DNA of 64,000 bases from Collinsella tanakaei. GTDB lineage: Bacteria > Actinomycetota > Coriobacteriia > Coriobacteriales > Coriobacteriaceae. Of this stretch, positions 1 through 8,590 are shown one piece after another. The notes under the pieces were generated by a model, which was given only the letters and a program-made list of their open reading frames with translations, made no database searches and was not told the origin of the DNA. The stretch is taken from NCBI RefSeq assembly GCF_016902615.1, contig NZ_JACJMB010000005.1:49197-113196 (forward strand). The letters run 5' to 3'. A program made the translations under genes and the position numbers. Each line of letters starts with the position of its first letter. The stretch's first letter is position 1.

Positions 1-99
1 CGCGAGAAGCTTATTCGCCATCTTGTGTCAAAGGGCTTCTCCTATGGCGTCGCCACGCATGCCGTCCGCCGAAGGATGGAAGGTTCCCCCGACCTCTGA
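1..99 (+). CDS. recX: RecX regulatory protein, C-terminal end (partial)
   Basis: The open frame from base 1 to a TGA at 97-99 encodes 32 residues, with the motifs KLIRHLVSKGFSYG and AVRRRME. This matches the last helical repeat of RecX, the small protein that binds RecA filaments and modulates recombinase activity. The start lies outside the window. RecX often sits upstream of rny in Gram-positive chromosomes (established synteny), which fits the next gene. The call rests on a short tail plus context. Confidence 0.72.
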   Translation, partial: REKLIRHLVSKGFSYGVATHAVRRRMEGSPDL

Positions 100-173
100 T
101 TGAGGGACATACACAGCCGTCTACCTTTGGGTTTATCCCTGTGTGCATCCTGTTCCCATGGACTTGGGTGTGT

Positions 174-202
174 TTGACAGACTGCGATGGTAAACGTAGG
201 AT
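174..202 (+). promoter_or_regulatory. Sigma-A-type promoter for the rny operon
   Basis: A perfect -35 box TTGACA (174-179) is followed by a 17-base spacer and the -10 hexamer TAGGAT (197-202). It lies in the 272-base gap between recX and rny, so the leader would be about 160 bases long. Apart from this promoter and the hairpin at 307-331 I see nothing in the gap. Confidence 0.65.
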
Positions 203-306
203 TAACAACGTCATTTGTTATGTGATATGCGCTCATCAGCGATGAGATAGATAGATTGTATTCGTTCTTTTTCATATGGGGTGACCATTCCCTAGCAAAT
301 GTCCGC

Positions 307-331
307 AACCGCCCGCATCGCGTGGGCGGTT
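307..331 (+). terminator. Hairpin in the rny leader, possible attenuator
   Basis: The arms AACCGCCC (307-314) and GGGCGGTT (324-331) form an 8-bp perfect stem around a 9-base loop. Only a short, weak T-rich stretch follows. It lies downstream of the 174-202 promoter and 40 bases before rny, so it may be a leaky terminator or an mRNA-stability structure rather than a full stop. Confidence 0.4.
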
Positions 332-371
332 CGTTACCTGTTGCACCTGAATTGACCAAAGGAGTCTGAGC

Positions 372-1922
372 ATGGAGTTCGTAATCGGCATCGTGTGCCT
401 CGCCATCGGGGCCGCCGTTGCCGCTTTCGCCATGCGCAGCGCCAAGAACGGCAGCCTCCGCGAGGCGGATTCGAAGATCGAGTCCGCGCACGCAGAGGCT
501 GAGCGTCTCATCGGCGATGCGAAGCGAGCGGCTGAAACGATGAAGAAGGAGGCCCTCCTCGAGGCGAAGGAGGAGATCATCCAGAACAAGCAGGCGGCTG
601 AGGCGGAGGAGAAGCAGCGCAAGCGCGAGCTGCGCACGCTCGAGAACCGCGTCATGCAGCGCGAGGAGTCCCTCGACCGGCGCAACGACGCGCTCGACAA
701 GCGCGAGCACCAGCTGTCCAGCCAGGCCGGCCAGATCGAGAAGCGCTCCCGCGAGCTCGACGAGCTGGTTGCTAAGCAGACCTCCGAGCTCGAGCGCATC
801 TCCGAGCTCACGCGCGATGACGCTCACCGCGAGCTGCTCGACAAGGTTCGCGGCGAGGTGACCCATGAGGCGGCCTCCATCATTCGCGAGTCCGAGCAGC
901 GCGTGCGCGCGGAATGCCATAAGACGGCGCAGGAGATCATCTCTCTTGCCATCCAGCGCTGCGCGGCAGACCACACCGCTGAGGTGACGGTCACGACCGT
1001 CCATATCCCCTCTGACGACCTCAAGGGTCGCATCATCGGCCGCGAGGGCCGCAACATCCGCACCTTCGAGCAGGTGTCCGGCGTGAATCTCGTCATCGAC
1101 GACACGCCCGAGACAGTCGTGCTCTCGAGCTTCGACCCGGTGCGCCGCGAGACCGCTCGCGTCGCCCTCGAGAACCTGATCGCCGACGGCCGCATCCACC
1201 CGGCCCGCATCGAGGAGATGTACCGCAAGGCGTCCGATCTCGTCCAGCAGCGCGTGCGCGAGGCGGGCGAGCAGGCGGCGTTCGACATCGGCATCCACGA
1301 TCTGCACCCCGAGCTCGTCAAGACGCTCGGTGCGCTGCGCTACCGCACCTCGTTCGGCCAGAACGTGCTCCAGCACTCCATCGAGGTCTCCGAGCTCTGC
1401 GGCATCATGGCCTCCGAGCTCGGTGTCGACGTGCGCGCCGCGAAGCGCGCCGGCCTGCTGCACGACCTGGGCAAGGCTATCGACCACGAGGTCGAGGGCC
1501 CGCATGCCGTCATCGGTGCCGACCTTGCGCGCCGCTACGGCGAGAAGCCCGCGATCGTGCACGCCATCGAGGCGCACCACGGCGACGTCGATCCCAACTC
1601 CGTCCTTGCCGTCCTCGTGCAGGCGGGCGACGCCATCTCCGCGTCCCGTCCGGGCGCCCGTCGCGAGTCCGCCGAGAGCTACATCAAGCGCCTCGAGAAG
1701 CTTGAGGAGATCGCCAACTCCCATGAGGGCGTCGAGCGCACCTACGCCATGCAGGCCGGCCGCGAGGTCCATGTCATGGTCCAGCCCGACAAGATCTCCG
1801 ATGCGCAGGCGACGGTGCTCGCGCACGATATCGCCCATCAGATCGAGGACGAGATGGAATATCCCGGTCAGGTGCGCGTCGTCGTGATCCGTGAGAGCCG
1901 CGCCGTGGATATCGCCAAGTAG
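372..1922 (+). CDS. rny: Ribonuclease Y (membrane-anchored endoribonuclease)
   Basis: The 516-residue protein has the full RNase Y layout. A single N-terminal membrane helix (about residues 2-21) is followed by a long charged coiled coil (25-190), a KH RNA-binding domain with the loop GREG (223-226), and an HD metal-dependent nuclease domain with H334 and the HD pair at 363-364 (LLHDLGKA). RNase Y starts mRNA decay at the cytoplasmic membrane. Length is normal for the family (about 515-520). The start ATG follows AAAGGAG at good spacing. The next gene begins 9 bases downstream, suggesting co-transcription. Confidence 0.97.
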   Translation: MEFVIGIVCLAIGAAVAAFAMRSAKNGSLREADSKIESAHAEAERLIGDAKRAAETMKKEALLEAKEEIIQNKQAAEAEEKQRKRELRTLENRVMQREESLDRRNDALDKREHQLSSQAGQIEKRSRELDELVAKQTSELERISELTRDDAHRELLDKVRGEVTHEAASIIRESEQRVRAECHKTAQEIISLAIQRCAADHTAEVTVTTVHIPSDDLKGRIIGREGRNIRTFEQVSGVNLVIDDTPETVVLSSFDPVRRETARVALENLIADGRIHPARIEEMYRKASDLVQQRVREAGEQAAFDIGIHDLHPELVKTLGALRYRTSFGQNVLQHSIEVSELCGIMASELGVDVRAAKRAGLLHDLGKAIDHEVEGPHAVIGADLARRYGEKPAIVHAIEAHHGDVDPNSVLAVLVQAGDAISASRPGARRESAESYIKRLEKLEEIANSHEGVERTYAMQAGREVHVMVQPDKISDAQATVLAHDIAHQIEDEMEYPGQVRVVVIRESRAVDIAK

Positions 1923-1931
1923 GATCACGCC

Positions 1932-3020
1932 ATGGGAGACGCTCACGACCTCATCTCGTTTGTCGCCGCCATGTCCGGCGAGGGCAGCCTGCGCGTCGAG
2001 GAGAACCTCGGCGAGGGGTTCGTGAGGCTGCGCGTCTCCGAGGCGGAGCGCCGCCAGGCAAAGCACGATATCCAACATGTTGAGGACATCGTCATCGAGA
2101 TGCTGCGCAACGCCCGCGACGCCGGCGCCACGAAAATCTATGTCGCCACCGCGAAGGAGGAGGGTGTCCGCACCCTCCTTTTTCTCGATAACGGGTCGGG
2201 CATCCCGCGCGACATGCACGAGCGCATCTTCGATGCCCGCGTGACCTCGAAGCTCGAGTCGATGAAGATGGACCGCTGGGGCGTTCACGGTCGCGGCATG
2301 GCGCTGTTCTCCATCCGCCAGAACACCGAGTCGGCCGCGGTCGTCACGAGCGCGCCGGGTCTGGGAAGCTCCATCAAAGTCGTTGCGGATACCGCGACGT
2401 TGAACGAGCGGGCCGATCAGAGTACGTGGCCGACAGCGGAGAAGGACGAGACGGGGACGTTCCATATCTCGCGCGGCCCGCATAACATCGTGCGCGCGGC
2501 GGCTGAGTTCGCCCTGAGTGAGCTGCATGCCTGCGACGTCTATCTCGGCAGCCCCACCGAGATCGCGGCGACCCTGTTCGCTCATGCGTCCTCCACGGTC
2601 GATGCGAGCAAGCTGCTGTTCATCGACGATGCGTCCGATCTGCCGGTCGTTGATCGTTTGGGCTCGAGCGCAGATGCGGCCGATTTCATGCGCATCGCCT
2701 CGGGCATCGGCATCGAGGTGTCCGAGCGCACCGCGCACCGTATCCTCGCGGGCACGATCAAGCCGCAGCGCAGCGTCTCGGCGCGCCTGCTTCGGGAGCG
2801 CAGCCATACGCCGCAAGCGACGGCGAAGCCGGTTGACCTCGAGCGCGATCGGCGCGGTCTCAAGATCTCGCGCGACGACCTCCAGCGGTTCTCGCGCGGT
2901 GTCGAGAAGAGCTTTTCCGAGCTCGCTGCGCAGTACTACCTGAATCTGGTGGGCGATCCGAAGGTTCGCGTATCGCGTGACCGCATCGTCGTCACGTTCG
3001 ACATCACGAAGGACGAATAG
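1932..3020 (+). CDS. Uncharacterised GHKL-family ATP-binding protein
   Basis: This 362-residue protein carries the Bergerat (GHKL) ATP-binding fold seen in histidine kinases, Hsp90, MutL and MORC proteins. The N box has E56, N60 and D63 (EMLRNARDAGA). The G1 box is DNGSGIP (86-92) and the G2 box is GVHGRGMALFS (117-127). I see no phospho-acceptor histidine domain, sensor or membrane segment, so it is not an ordinary sensor kinase. The C-terminal 150 residues are unrecognised, though about 285-330 is basic. It starts 9 bases after rny and precedes spoVS, so a link to RNA turnover or cell-fate control is possible but is inference. Confidence 0.8.
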   Translation: MGDAHDLISFVAAMSGEGSLRVEENLGEGFVRLRVSEAERRQAKHDIQHVEDIVIEMLRNARDAGATKIYVATAKEEGVRTLLFLDNGSGIPRDMHERIFDARVTSKLESMKMDRWGVHGRGMALFSIRQNTESAAVVTSAPGLGSSIKVVADTATLNERADQSTWPTAEKDETGTFHISRGPHNIVRAAAEFALSELHACDVYLGSPTEIAATLFAHASSTVDASKLLFIDDASDLPVVDRLGSSADAADFMRIASGIGIEVSERTAHRILAGTIKPQRSVSARLLRERSHTPQATAKPVDLERDRRGLKISRDDLQRFSRGVEKSFSELAAQYYLNLVGDPKVRVSRDRIVVTFDITKDE

Positions 3021-3024
3021 CCGC

Positions 3025-3053
3025 TTGCCCCGGTTTGACCCATAGGGTACAGT
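3025..3053 (+). promoter_or_regulatory. Possible promoter for spoVS
   Basis: TTGCCC (3025-3030), a 17-base spacer and TACAGT (3048-3053) lie in the 79-base gap before spoVS, which is locally AT-rich. The hexamers are imperfect, so this is tentative. Confidence 0.35.
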
Positions 3054-3099
3054 TATCAAAATATGATTAAATGCACTCACATGCAGGAGAAATGTAGCC

Positions 3100-3420
3100 A
3101 TGGAATTCCTGAAGGTATCGAGTAAGTCGTCACCGGCTTCGGTTGCCGGGGCCATCGCCGGCATGGTGAAAGACGGCGTCCCCGTCAACATGCAGTGCGT
3201 CGGCGCCGGTGCGGTGAACCAGGCCATCAAGGCCATCGCCATCGCCCGCGGGTTCCTGATCCCGACGGGGTTCGATATCTCGTGCGCGCCGGTTTTCTCC
3301 GATATCCTCATCAACGGGGAGTCGCGTACGGCTATCAGGCTTTCCGTTTACGTTCACCGCCTCTCCTCGCATGCGGGCGATACATTCGATGTCTCTGACG
3401 ACACTCTTCGAGTCGGGTAG
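3100..3420 (+). CDS. spoVS: Stage V sporulation protein S (SpoVS/Alba-like)
   Basis: The 106-residue product begins MEFLKVSSKSSPASVAGAI and contains GAGAVNQAIKAIAIARGFL, the conserved core of SpoVS. SpoVS is a small Alba-fold nucleic-acid-binding protein first found in Bacillus sporulation. In Bacillus and many other genomes it is encoded just downstream of rny, the order seen here apart from the intervening GHKL gene. The C-terminal 15-20 residues after the conserved part are poorly conserved. The start ATG is preceded by GGAGAA at slightly long spacing. Coriobacteria are not known to sporulate, so a general RNA/DNA-binding role is more likely (inference). Confidence 0.93.
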   Translation: MEFLKVSSKSSPASVAGAIAGMVKDGVPVNMQCVGAGAVNQAIKAIAIARGFLIPTGFDISCAPVFSDILINGESRTAIRLSVYVHRLSSHAGDTFDVSDDTLRVG

Positions 3421-3423
3421 GGT

Positions 3424-4782
3424 ATGCAGAACTCAACACTTTTCGGTAAGACGTATTTCATCCGCACGTTCGGATGCCAGATGAACATGCACGATTCGGA
3501 GCGCGTGAGCGGACTGCTCGACAGCTGCGGCTGCCTGGAGGTGGCAGACCCCGCGAACGCCGACATCGTCGTGTTCATGACCTGCTGCGTGCGCGAGGCG
3601 GCCGATACGCGCCTGTACGGGCAGTGCTCCTCGTGCAAGAGCCTGCCGGTACCCCCGGGCGGGCGCCGCGTGATCGCCGTGGGCGGCTGCATCGCCCAGC
3701 GCGACGGCGCAGGGCTCCTCACGAACCTCGACAACGTCGACGTCATCTTCGGCACGGCGTCAATCGCCCATGTGGCGGAGCTGCTCGAACAGGCCTTTGC
3801 CGACGGCGAGGCGCACGTTCGCTGCGAGGAGCGCGACGACACGCCCGCGACCGCCATGCCGTGGCATCGCGCCGAGCGCTATCGCGCGTGGGTGCCCATC
3901 ATGACGGGATGCAACAACTTCTGCAGCTACTGCATCGTGCCCTATGTTCGCGGCCGTGAGAAGAGCCGCGACATGGACGAGATCGTGGACGAGGTCACCG
4001 GTCTTGCTCGCGTCGGCGTGCGCGAGATCACGCTGCTCGGCCAAAACGTCAACTCCTATGGACGCGACCTGTTCGGTGCGCCGCGGTTCGCCGAGCTGCT
4101 GCGCCGCCTGGGCGATTGCGGCATCGAGCGGATCTTCTTCACCTCCTCGCACCCGAAGGACCTGCTGCCCGAGACTATCGACGCCATGGCGGAGGTCCCC
4201 GCCGTCATGCCGCAGCTCCATCTCGCCGTGCAGTCCGGCTCGTCTCGCATCCTGAAGCTCATGAACCGCAAGTACACGCGCGAGCAGTATCTCGACCTGA
4301 TCGACCGCGTGCGCGACCGCATTCCCGATATCGCCCTGTCGACCGATATCATCGTCGGCTTCCCCGGCGAGACCGAGGAGGATTTCCTCGAGACCCTCTC
4401 GCTTGCGGAGCGCGTGGGATATGCCCAGGCGTTCACGTTCATCTACTCGCGCCGTGAGGGCACTCCTGCTGCCCGTATCGCCGATGATACGCCGCGCGAG
4501 GTCATCCTCGATCGCTTCAACCGGCTCGTGCATGTCATCGAGGACAGCGCCTACGCTTTTAATCAGCATGATCTCGGTCATGTGGTGCCGGTGCTCGTCG
4601 AAGGCACCTCGAAGAAGGATGAGGCGAAGCTTCTCGGCAAGAGCCCGAAAAACCAGACGGTACACGCCCCGCTTCCCGTCGGGGTGCGCATCGAGGACCT
4701 CATCGGCCGCATCGTCGATGTCAAGGTCGACGACGCCCGCACCTGGTACCTCTCCGGCACCGTCGTGGGGTCGCCCCGATGA
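3424..4782 (+). CDS. miaB: tRNA-2-methylthio-N6-dimethylallyladenosine synthase MiaB
   Basis: This 452-residue radical SAM methylthiotransferase adds the ms2 group to i6A37 of tRNAs reading UNN codons. The N-terminal UPF0004 domain holds cluster cysteines in GCQMN (C18), the CC pair near residue 54, and GGCIAQ. The radical SAM CX3CX2C motif is in GCNNFCSYC (about 163-170). A TRAM domain forms the C-terminus. It starts 3 bases after spoVS and overlaps miaA by 4 bases (ATGA), so the two consecutive tRNA-A37 modification enzymes are translationally coupled. Confidence 0.96.
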   Translation: MQNSTLFGKTYFIRTFGCQMNMHDSERVSGLLDSCGCLEVADPANADIVVFMTCCVREAADTRLYGQCSSCKSLPVPPGGRRVIAVGGCIAQRDGAGLLTNLDNVDVIFGTASIAHVAELLEQAFADGEAHVRCEERDDTPATAMPWHRAERYRAWVPIMTGCNNFCSYCIVPYVRGREKSRDMDEIVDEVTGLARVGVREITLLGQNVNSYGRDLFGAPRFAELLRRLGDCGIERIFFTSSHPKDLLPETIDAMAEVPAVMPQLHLAVQSGSSRILKLMNRKYTREQYLDLIDRVRDRIPDIALSTDIIVGFPGETEEDFLETLSLAERVGYAQAFTFIYSRREGTPAARIADDTPREVILDRFNRLVHVIEDSAYAFNQHDLGHVVPVLVEGTSKKDEAKLLGKSPKNQTVHAPLPVGVRIEDLIGRIVDVKVDDARTWYLSGTVVGSPR

Positions 4783-5738
4783 CCGATGAGGTCGAATCCC
4801 CCGTATGCGACGGCAACCCCGTCATCGCGATCGTGGGACCGACGGCATCCGGCAAGAGCGCCATCGCCGATCTGGTAGCGCGTGAGCTGGATGCGCCTGT
4901 GATCTCGGCCGACGCGATGCAGGTGTATCGCGGGATGGATATCGGTACGGCGAAAACGCCCGTGGCCGAGCGCCTCGTGCCGCTGCTTCTGGTGGATATC
5001 GTTGACGCCGACGAGGAGTATTCGGCTGCCCTGTTCCAGCGCGACGCGCGCGCCGAGATCGATCGTGTGCGCGCGTCCGGCACGGCGGCCGTGCTCTGCG
5101 GCGGGACGGGTCTCTATGTCCGCGCGGCCCTGGATGATATGCGCTTTCCCGCCGGTCAGCTCGAAAGCGAAGCCCGCGTCCGCTATCAGCGGATGGCTGA
5201 GGAGCTGGGAGATGAAGGCATCCATGCGCACTTGGCGTCGCTCGATCCCGCGAGTGCCGCCCTCATCCATCCCCACAACGTTCGCCGTACCATCCGTGCG
5301 CTCGAGATGCTTGATGAGGGAACGTCCTATGCCGTCCAGCAGAGTGGCTTTGCGACACCGCGCCCGTACTATCCGAGCCTTCAGTTCGGTCTCACGATGG
5401 GGCGGGAGCGTCTGTATCGCCGCATCAATGACCGCGTGGATGCGATGATCGCAGCGGGGCTCGTCGAGGAGGTACGCGGGCTTATGGAGTCCGGCATGGC
5501 CGACGCGCTGACGTCGCGCCAGGCGATCGGCTACAAGGAGATCATCGAGGCGCTTCAGGGCACGGTCGCGCTCGAGGAGGCTATCGAGACGGTCAAGATG
5601 CGGTCACGTCGGTATGCGAAGCGGCAGCTCTCGTGGTTTCGTCGCGACAAGCGCGTCGAGTGGCTCGATATGGATGAGATGGATGCGCAGCAGGCCGCTG
5701 CACGAATCGTTGGGCGGTATCGGAAGGTGACGGAGTGA
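4779..5738 (+). CDS. miaA: tRNA dimethylallyltransferase MiaA
   Basis: The 319-residue protein transfers the dimethylallyl group from DMAPP to A37, making the substrate of MiaB. A P-loop GPTASGKS lies near residues 17-24, followed by the substrate motif SADAMQVYRGMDIGTAK. CGGTGLY and SRQAIGYKE are further family signatures. Its DMAPP comes from the MEP pathway, three genes of which (dxr, ispG, ispH) are also in this window. It overlaps hflX by 4 bases (GTGA). Confidence 0.96.
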   Translation: MTDEVESPVCDGNPVIAIVGPTASGKSAIADLVARELDAPVISADAMQVYRGMDIGTAKTPVAERLVPLLLVDIVDADEEYSAALFQRDARAEIDRVRASGTAAVLCGGTGLYVRAALDDMRFPAGQLESEARVRYQRMAEELGDEGIHAHLASLDPASAALIHPHNVRRTIRALEMLDEGTSYAVQQSGFATPRPYYPSLQFGLTMGRERLYRRINDRVDAMIAAGLVEEVRGLMESGMADALTSRQAIGYKEIIEALQGTVALEEAIETVKMRSRRYAKRQLSWFRRDKRVEWLDMDEMDAQQAAARIVGRYRKVTE

Positions 5739-7024
5739 GTAGGTTTTCGTTTCTGTCTACCGCTGTCGAACCCGAGCGGGCGATCCTCGTCGGTGTGGAA
5801 TGGCGCGATGCGGCATGGCCGGTCGAGCGCTCGCTCGACGAGCTCGAGCGCCTGGCCGATACGGCCGGCGCCGTCGTGGTCGGACGCATCTCGCAACGGC
5901 TTGACCGCCCGGTTCCGAAGTCGATCATCGGATCGGGCAAGGTTGAGGAGCTGAAGTCGCTCGTCCATCGGCTCGATGCCGACGTGGTGATCTTCGATGA
6001 GGATCTCACCCCCGCTCAGCAATCGCACCTCGAGCGCACCATCGGCGAACCCACGAAGATCATCGACCGGACGGCGCTGATCCTCGATATCTTCGGTCTG
6101 CATGCGACGACGCGTGAGGGCAGGCTGCAGGTTCAGCTCGCGCAGCTGCAGTACCTGCTGCCTCGGTTGCGCGGCATGTGGTCGCACCTGGCAAAAGAGC
6201 AGACGCGCGGCGGTATCGGCAGCCGTTTCGGCCAGGGCGAAAGCCAGCTCGAGGTCGACCGGCGCCTGATCCGCAACCGCATCGCCGCGCTGCGGCGCGA
6301 GCTGCGCGAGCTTGAGAAGCGCCGGGGGGTGCAGGCGAAGAGCCGTATCGCCTCCGACTCGTTCCGCATCGCGTTGGCCGGATATACGAACGCCGGCAAA
6401 TCCACCTTTCTGAACGCCCTCACGGGGGCTCAGGTCCTCGCTGAAGACAAGCTGTTCGCCACCCTTGACCCCACGACGCGCGCGTATGCGCTGCCCGGTG
6501 GGCGGTCGGTGACGATTACGGATACGGTCGGTTTCATCCAGAAGCTCCCGCACGGTCTGGTCGAGGCGTTCAAGTCGACGCTTTCCGAGGTCCTCGGGGC
6601 CGATCTTATCCTGAAGGTCATCGATATCTCCGATGAGGACCACGAGCGCCAGGCCGAGGCGGTCGACCGCGTGCTCGATGAGATCGGTGCCGGCGAGCGC
6701 CCGTCCGTTACGGTGTACAACAAGATCGATCTGGTGGATTCTGACGAACTGTGCGCCCTGCGGCGCCGTCATCCCCAGGCGATCTTCTTCTCCGCGCTCA
6801 CCAAAGAGGGGCTCGATGAGCTGTTGAGCCGCCTGTCTGCCGAGGCTGCGGCGACCGACCGTCTCATCAGCGCTGACATCCCGTATCGCGAGGGGACTCT
6901 GCTCAAGGTGGTGCGCGAGCAGGGGAGCGTCATCAGCGAGGAGTTCCACGGCGAGGGCGTTCACATCGTGGCGAAGGTACCCGAGCGCATCGCCGGTGCG
7001 CTCGCGCGGTATGCGGTCGAGTAG
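5735..7024 (+). CDS. hflX: GTPase HflX (ribosome-splitting factor)
   Basis: The 429-residue HflX starts at GTG, overlapping the miaA stop. The N-terminal HflX domain includes SKSIIGSGK-like and QSHLERTIG segments, a helical linker with QTRGGIGSRFGQGE, and then the GTPase domain: G1 GYTNAGKST (about 212), G3 DTVGF, G4 NKID. HflX binds the 50S subunit and rescues stalled or stressed ribosomes. It is the last gene of the plus-strand run; the next gene converges on it after 30 bases, and I see no clear terminator between them. Confidence 0.95.
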   Translation: MSRFSFLSTAVEPERAILVGVEWRDAAWPVERSLDELERLADTAGAVVVGRISQRLDRPVPKSIIGSGKVEELKSLVHRLDADVVIFDEDLTPAQQSHLERTIGEPTKIIDRTALILDIFGLHATTREGRLQVQLAQLQYLLPRLRGMWSHLAKEQTRGGIGSRFGQGESQLEVDRRLIRNRIAALRRELRELEKRRGVQAKSRIASDSFRIALAGYTNAGKSTFLNALTGAQVLAEDKLFATLDPTTRAYALPGGRSVTITDTVGFIQKLPHGLVEAFKSTLSEVLGADLILKVIDISDEDHERQAEAVDRVLDEIGAGERPSVTVYNKIDLVDSDELCALRRRHPQAIFFSALTKEGLDELLSRLSAEAAATDRLISADIPYREGTLLKVVREQGSVISEEFHGEGVHIVAKVPERIAGALARYAVE

Positions 7025-7054
7025 ATCCTGCTTTGCTTGGGGCATCGCGTCTGG

Positions 7055-7795
7055 CTAGGTGATGAGCGCCAGGGCCTCGAAGACCACGACGAGAAGCACC
7101 TGGTGTACGAGGTAGACCGCCAGGCTGTGGCGTCCGATGAAGGCAAGCGGCTTCACGTCGATGCGCTGCATCCAGGTGGGATACCCTCTAGGGTGCGTCT
7201 TGGCGAACAGCGTCGTCGCATACGTGCCCGCGAGATACATGAACGTGAAGGGGATCATCGGGTAGTAATCGCCTGAGGTGAAGGTCGGCCCGGGGAATCC
7301 GAGCCAGGCAAGTCCCTCGAAGGTCACGCGGGTATCGGGAACCGTATAGGTTGCGGCAAACAACGCAAGGCAGATGAGCAGACCGGCAGTCGGCGGTATG
7401 CGCGTGAGAGCCGGCGCCGCGAACGCATACAGCAGCGTGCTTGCCGCCATGCAGAACAGGATGCCGAACGAGATGGGGGTATCCACGGCGGCGATGGTCG
7501 TGGCGACCCATACGAGCAGGGCAGCTGCTGCGTATCGAGCACCGCGTCGGGCGTTGTTGCGGCTGAAGGTGCACATCCAGCCGGCGAGCGCCAGAAAGAC
7601 CCAGCTGATCGACGCGCGCCAGACGTTTTGGATGACGGGGTTCAAAAACCAATCGAGACCGTATCCGTAGATGTAGGCAGCATCATAGGCTGCATGGAAG
7701 CAGACCATCGAGATGACGGTGAAACCGCGCAGCGTGTCGAAAAACGGAATGCGGCCGCCGTGCGGCCGCGTTTGCTCCTGATGCGTAGCTGCCAT
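7055..7795 (-). CDS. DUF1624/heparan-alpha-glucosaminide acetyltransferase-like membrane protein
   Basis: The 246-residue protein is strongly hydrophobic with about seven predicted membrane helices. It opens with the DUF1624-type motif FFDTLRGFTVISMVCFHA and ends with FIGRHSLAVYLVHQ, as in small acyltransferase-3/YeiB-like membrane proteins. The family is thought to move acyl groups onto cell-envelope sugars, but the substrate here is unknown. It begins 2 bases after lexA on the same strand, so it may be co-transcribed with lexA and weakly SOS-induced (inference). It is at the short end for the family. Confidence 0.75.
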   Translation of the reverse strand: MAATHQEQTRPHGGRIPFFDTLRGFTVISMVCFHAAYDAAYIYGYGLDWFLNPVIQNVWRASISWVFLALAGWMCTFSRNNARRGARYAAAALLVWVATTIAAVDTPISFGILFCMAASTLLYAFAAPALTRIPPTAGLLICLALFAATYTVPDTRVTFEGLAWLGFPGPTFTSGDYYPMIPFTFMYLAGTYATTLFAKTHPRGYPTWMQRIDVKPLAFIGRHSLAVYLVHQVLLVVVFEALALIT

Positions 7796-7797
7796 GG

Positions 7798-8436
7798 CTA
7801 CATGCGGCGCATCAGGCCGACGACCTTGCCCAGGATCGCGGGATTGGTGGCGAAGATGGGCTCCATCGCATCATTTTCAGGCTGCAGGCGCACGCGACCC
7901 TGCTCCTTGTAGAAGGTCTTGACCGTCGCCTCGCCGTCGATCATCGCGACGACGATCTCTCCGTTCATCGCGCTGTGCTGTTCCCGGACGATGATGTAGT
8001 CGCCGTTGAAGATACCGGCGTTGATCATCGAGTTGCCGTGAACCTCGAGGATAAACGAGCTCGAATCTGTGGCGATCTCGGTCGGCAGCGTGAAGGTGTC
8101 CTCGATGTTCTGCTCGGCGAGAATGGGGATACCCGCGGCCACGCGCCCAACGAGGGGCAGCGACACGGTGCCGCGGCTTGCCGCCTGTGTGACCTCGGGA
8201 GTCTTCTCAGATTCCGCATCCCGCTCGAACACCTCGAGCGCGCGGGGTTTCGTCTTGTCGCGCTTGATGAGGCCGTGATCCTCAAGGGCGGCGAGGTGCG
8301 CGTGGACGGTGGAGGGGGAGGAGAGCCCGACGGCCGCGGCCATCTCGCGCACGCTGGGCGGATAGCCCTTTTCATGCTGGTAGGCGCGTATGAAGTCGTA
8401 GATCTGCTGCTGGCGCTTCGTGATGCTGCGGGCCAT
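7798..8436 (-). CDS. lexA: LexA, SOS-response repressor
   Basis: LexA of 212 residues. An N-terminal winged-helix domain ([24 protein letters not shown]) is followed by a linker and the S24 self-cleavage domain. The scissile Ala-Gly lies in GRVAAGIPI, the nucleophilic serine in GNSM and the general-base lysine in TVKTF. I chose the ATG at 8436 because AAAGGAG precedes it at ideal spacing; an in-frame upstream codon adds 13 unrelated residues. Three LexA-like boxes lie just upstream, consistent with autoregulation. Confidence 0.97.
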   Translation of the reverse strand: MARSITKRQQQIYDFIRAYQHEKGYPPSVREMAAAVGLSSPSTVHAHLAALEDHGLIKRDKTKPRALEVFERDAESEKTPEVTQAASRGTVSLPLVGRVAAGIPILAEQNIEDTFTLPTEIATDSSSFILEVHGNSMINAGIFNGDYIIVREQHSAMNGEIVVAMIDGEATVKTFYKEQGRVRLQPENDAMEPIFATNPAILGKVVGLMRRM

Positions 8437-8452
8437 GTGCGCTCCTTTCAAC

Positions 8453-8466
8453 CAAACAGATGTTCG
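8453..8466. promoter_or_regulatory. LexA-box-like site 1 (lexA-proximal)
   Basis: CAAACAGATGTTCG matches the Gram-positive/Actinobacterial consensus CGAACRNRYGTTCG at 13 of 14 positions (A for G at position 2). It lies 16 bases upstream of the lexA start codon. Confidence 0.65.
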
Positions 8467-8474
8467 ATTTCTCA

Positions 8475-8503
8475 TTGACGGGGAACAACTGTTCGACCAT
8501 AAT
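8475..8503 (+). promoter_or_regulatory. Promoter of the SOS-linked LysM gene
   Basis: TTGACG (8475-8480), a 17-base spacer and CATAAT (8498-8503) form a good sigma-A promoter reading towards the LysM gene. LexA-box 2 fills the spacer and box 3 covers the expected start point, a classic repressor arrangement. Confidence 0.7.
8482..8495. promoter_or_regulatory. LexA-box-like site 2 (in promoter spacer)
   Basis: GGAACAACTGTTCG keeps the GAAC-N4-GTTC core of the LexA box, differing from the consensus at position 1 and one central base. It sits between the -35 and -10 hexamers of the plus-strand promoter. Confidence 0.65.
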
Positions 8504-8509
8504 CATATA

Positions 8510-8523
8510 CGAACACGCGTTCT
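8510..8523. promoter_or_regulatory. LexA-box-like site 3
   Basis: CGAACACGCGTTCT fits CGAACRNRYGTTC exactly through 13 positions and differs only in the last base. It overlaps the predicted transcription start of the LysM gene. Confidence 0.78.
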
Positions 8524-8590
8524 CACGCCAGAAAAATGTCCGCGCGAGGCGATATACCTACCATCGTCAACAAGACGAGAGGAGATATAC

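Noticed and set aside
42..3314. A 1090-codon open frame on the minus strand across rny, the GHKL gene and spoVS
   Set aside because: It mirrors well-supported plus-strand genes, has Arg/Asp/Gly/His/Leu-biased composition typical of antisense frames in high-GC DNA, and matches no family.
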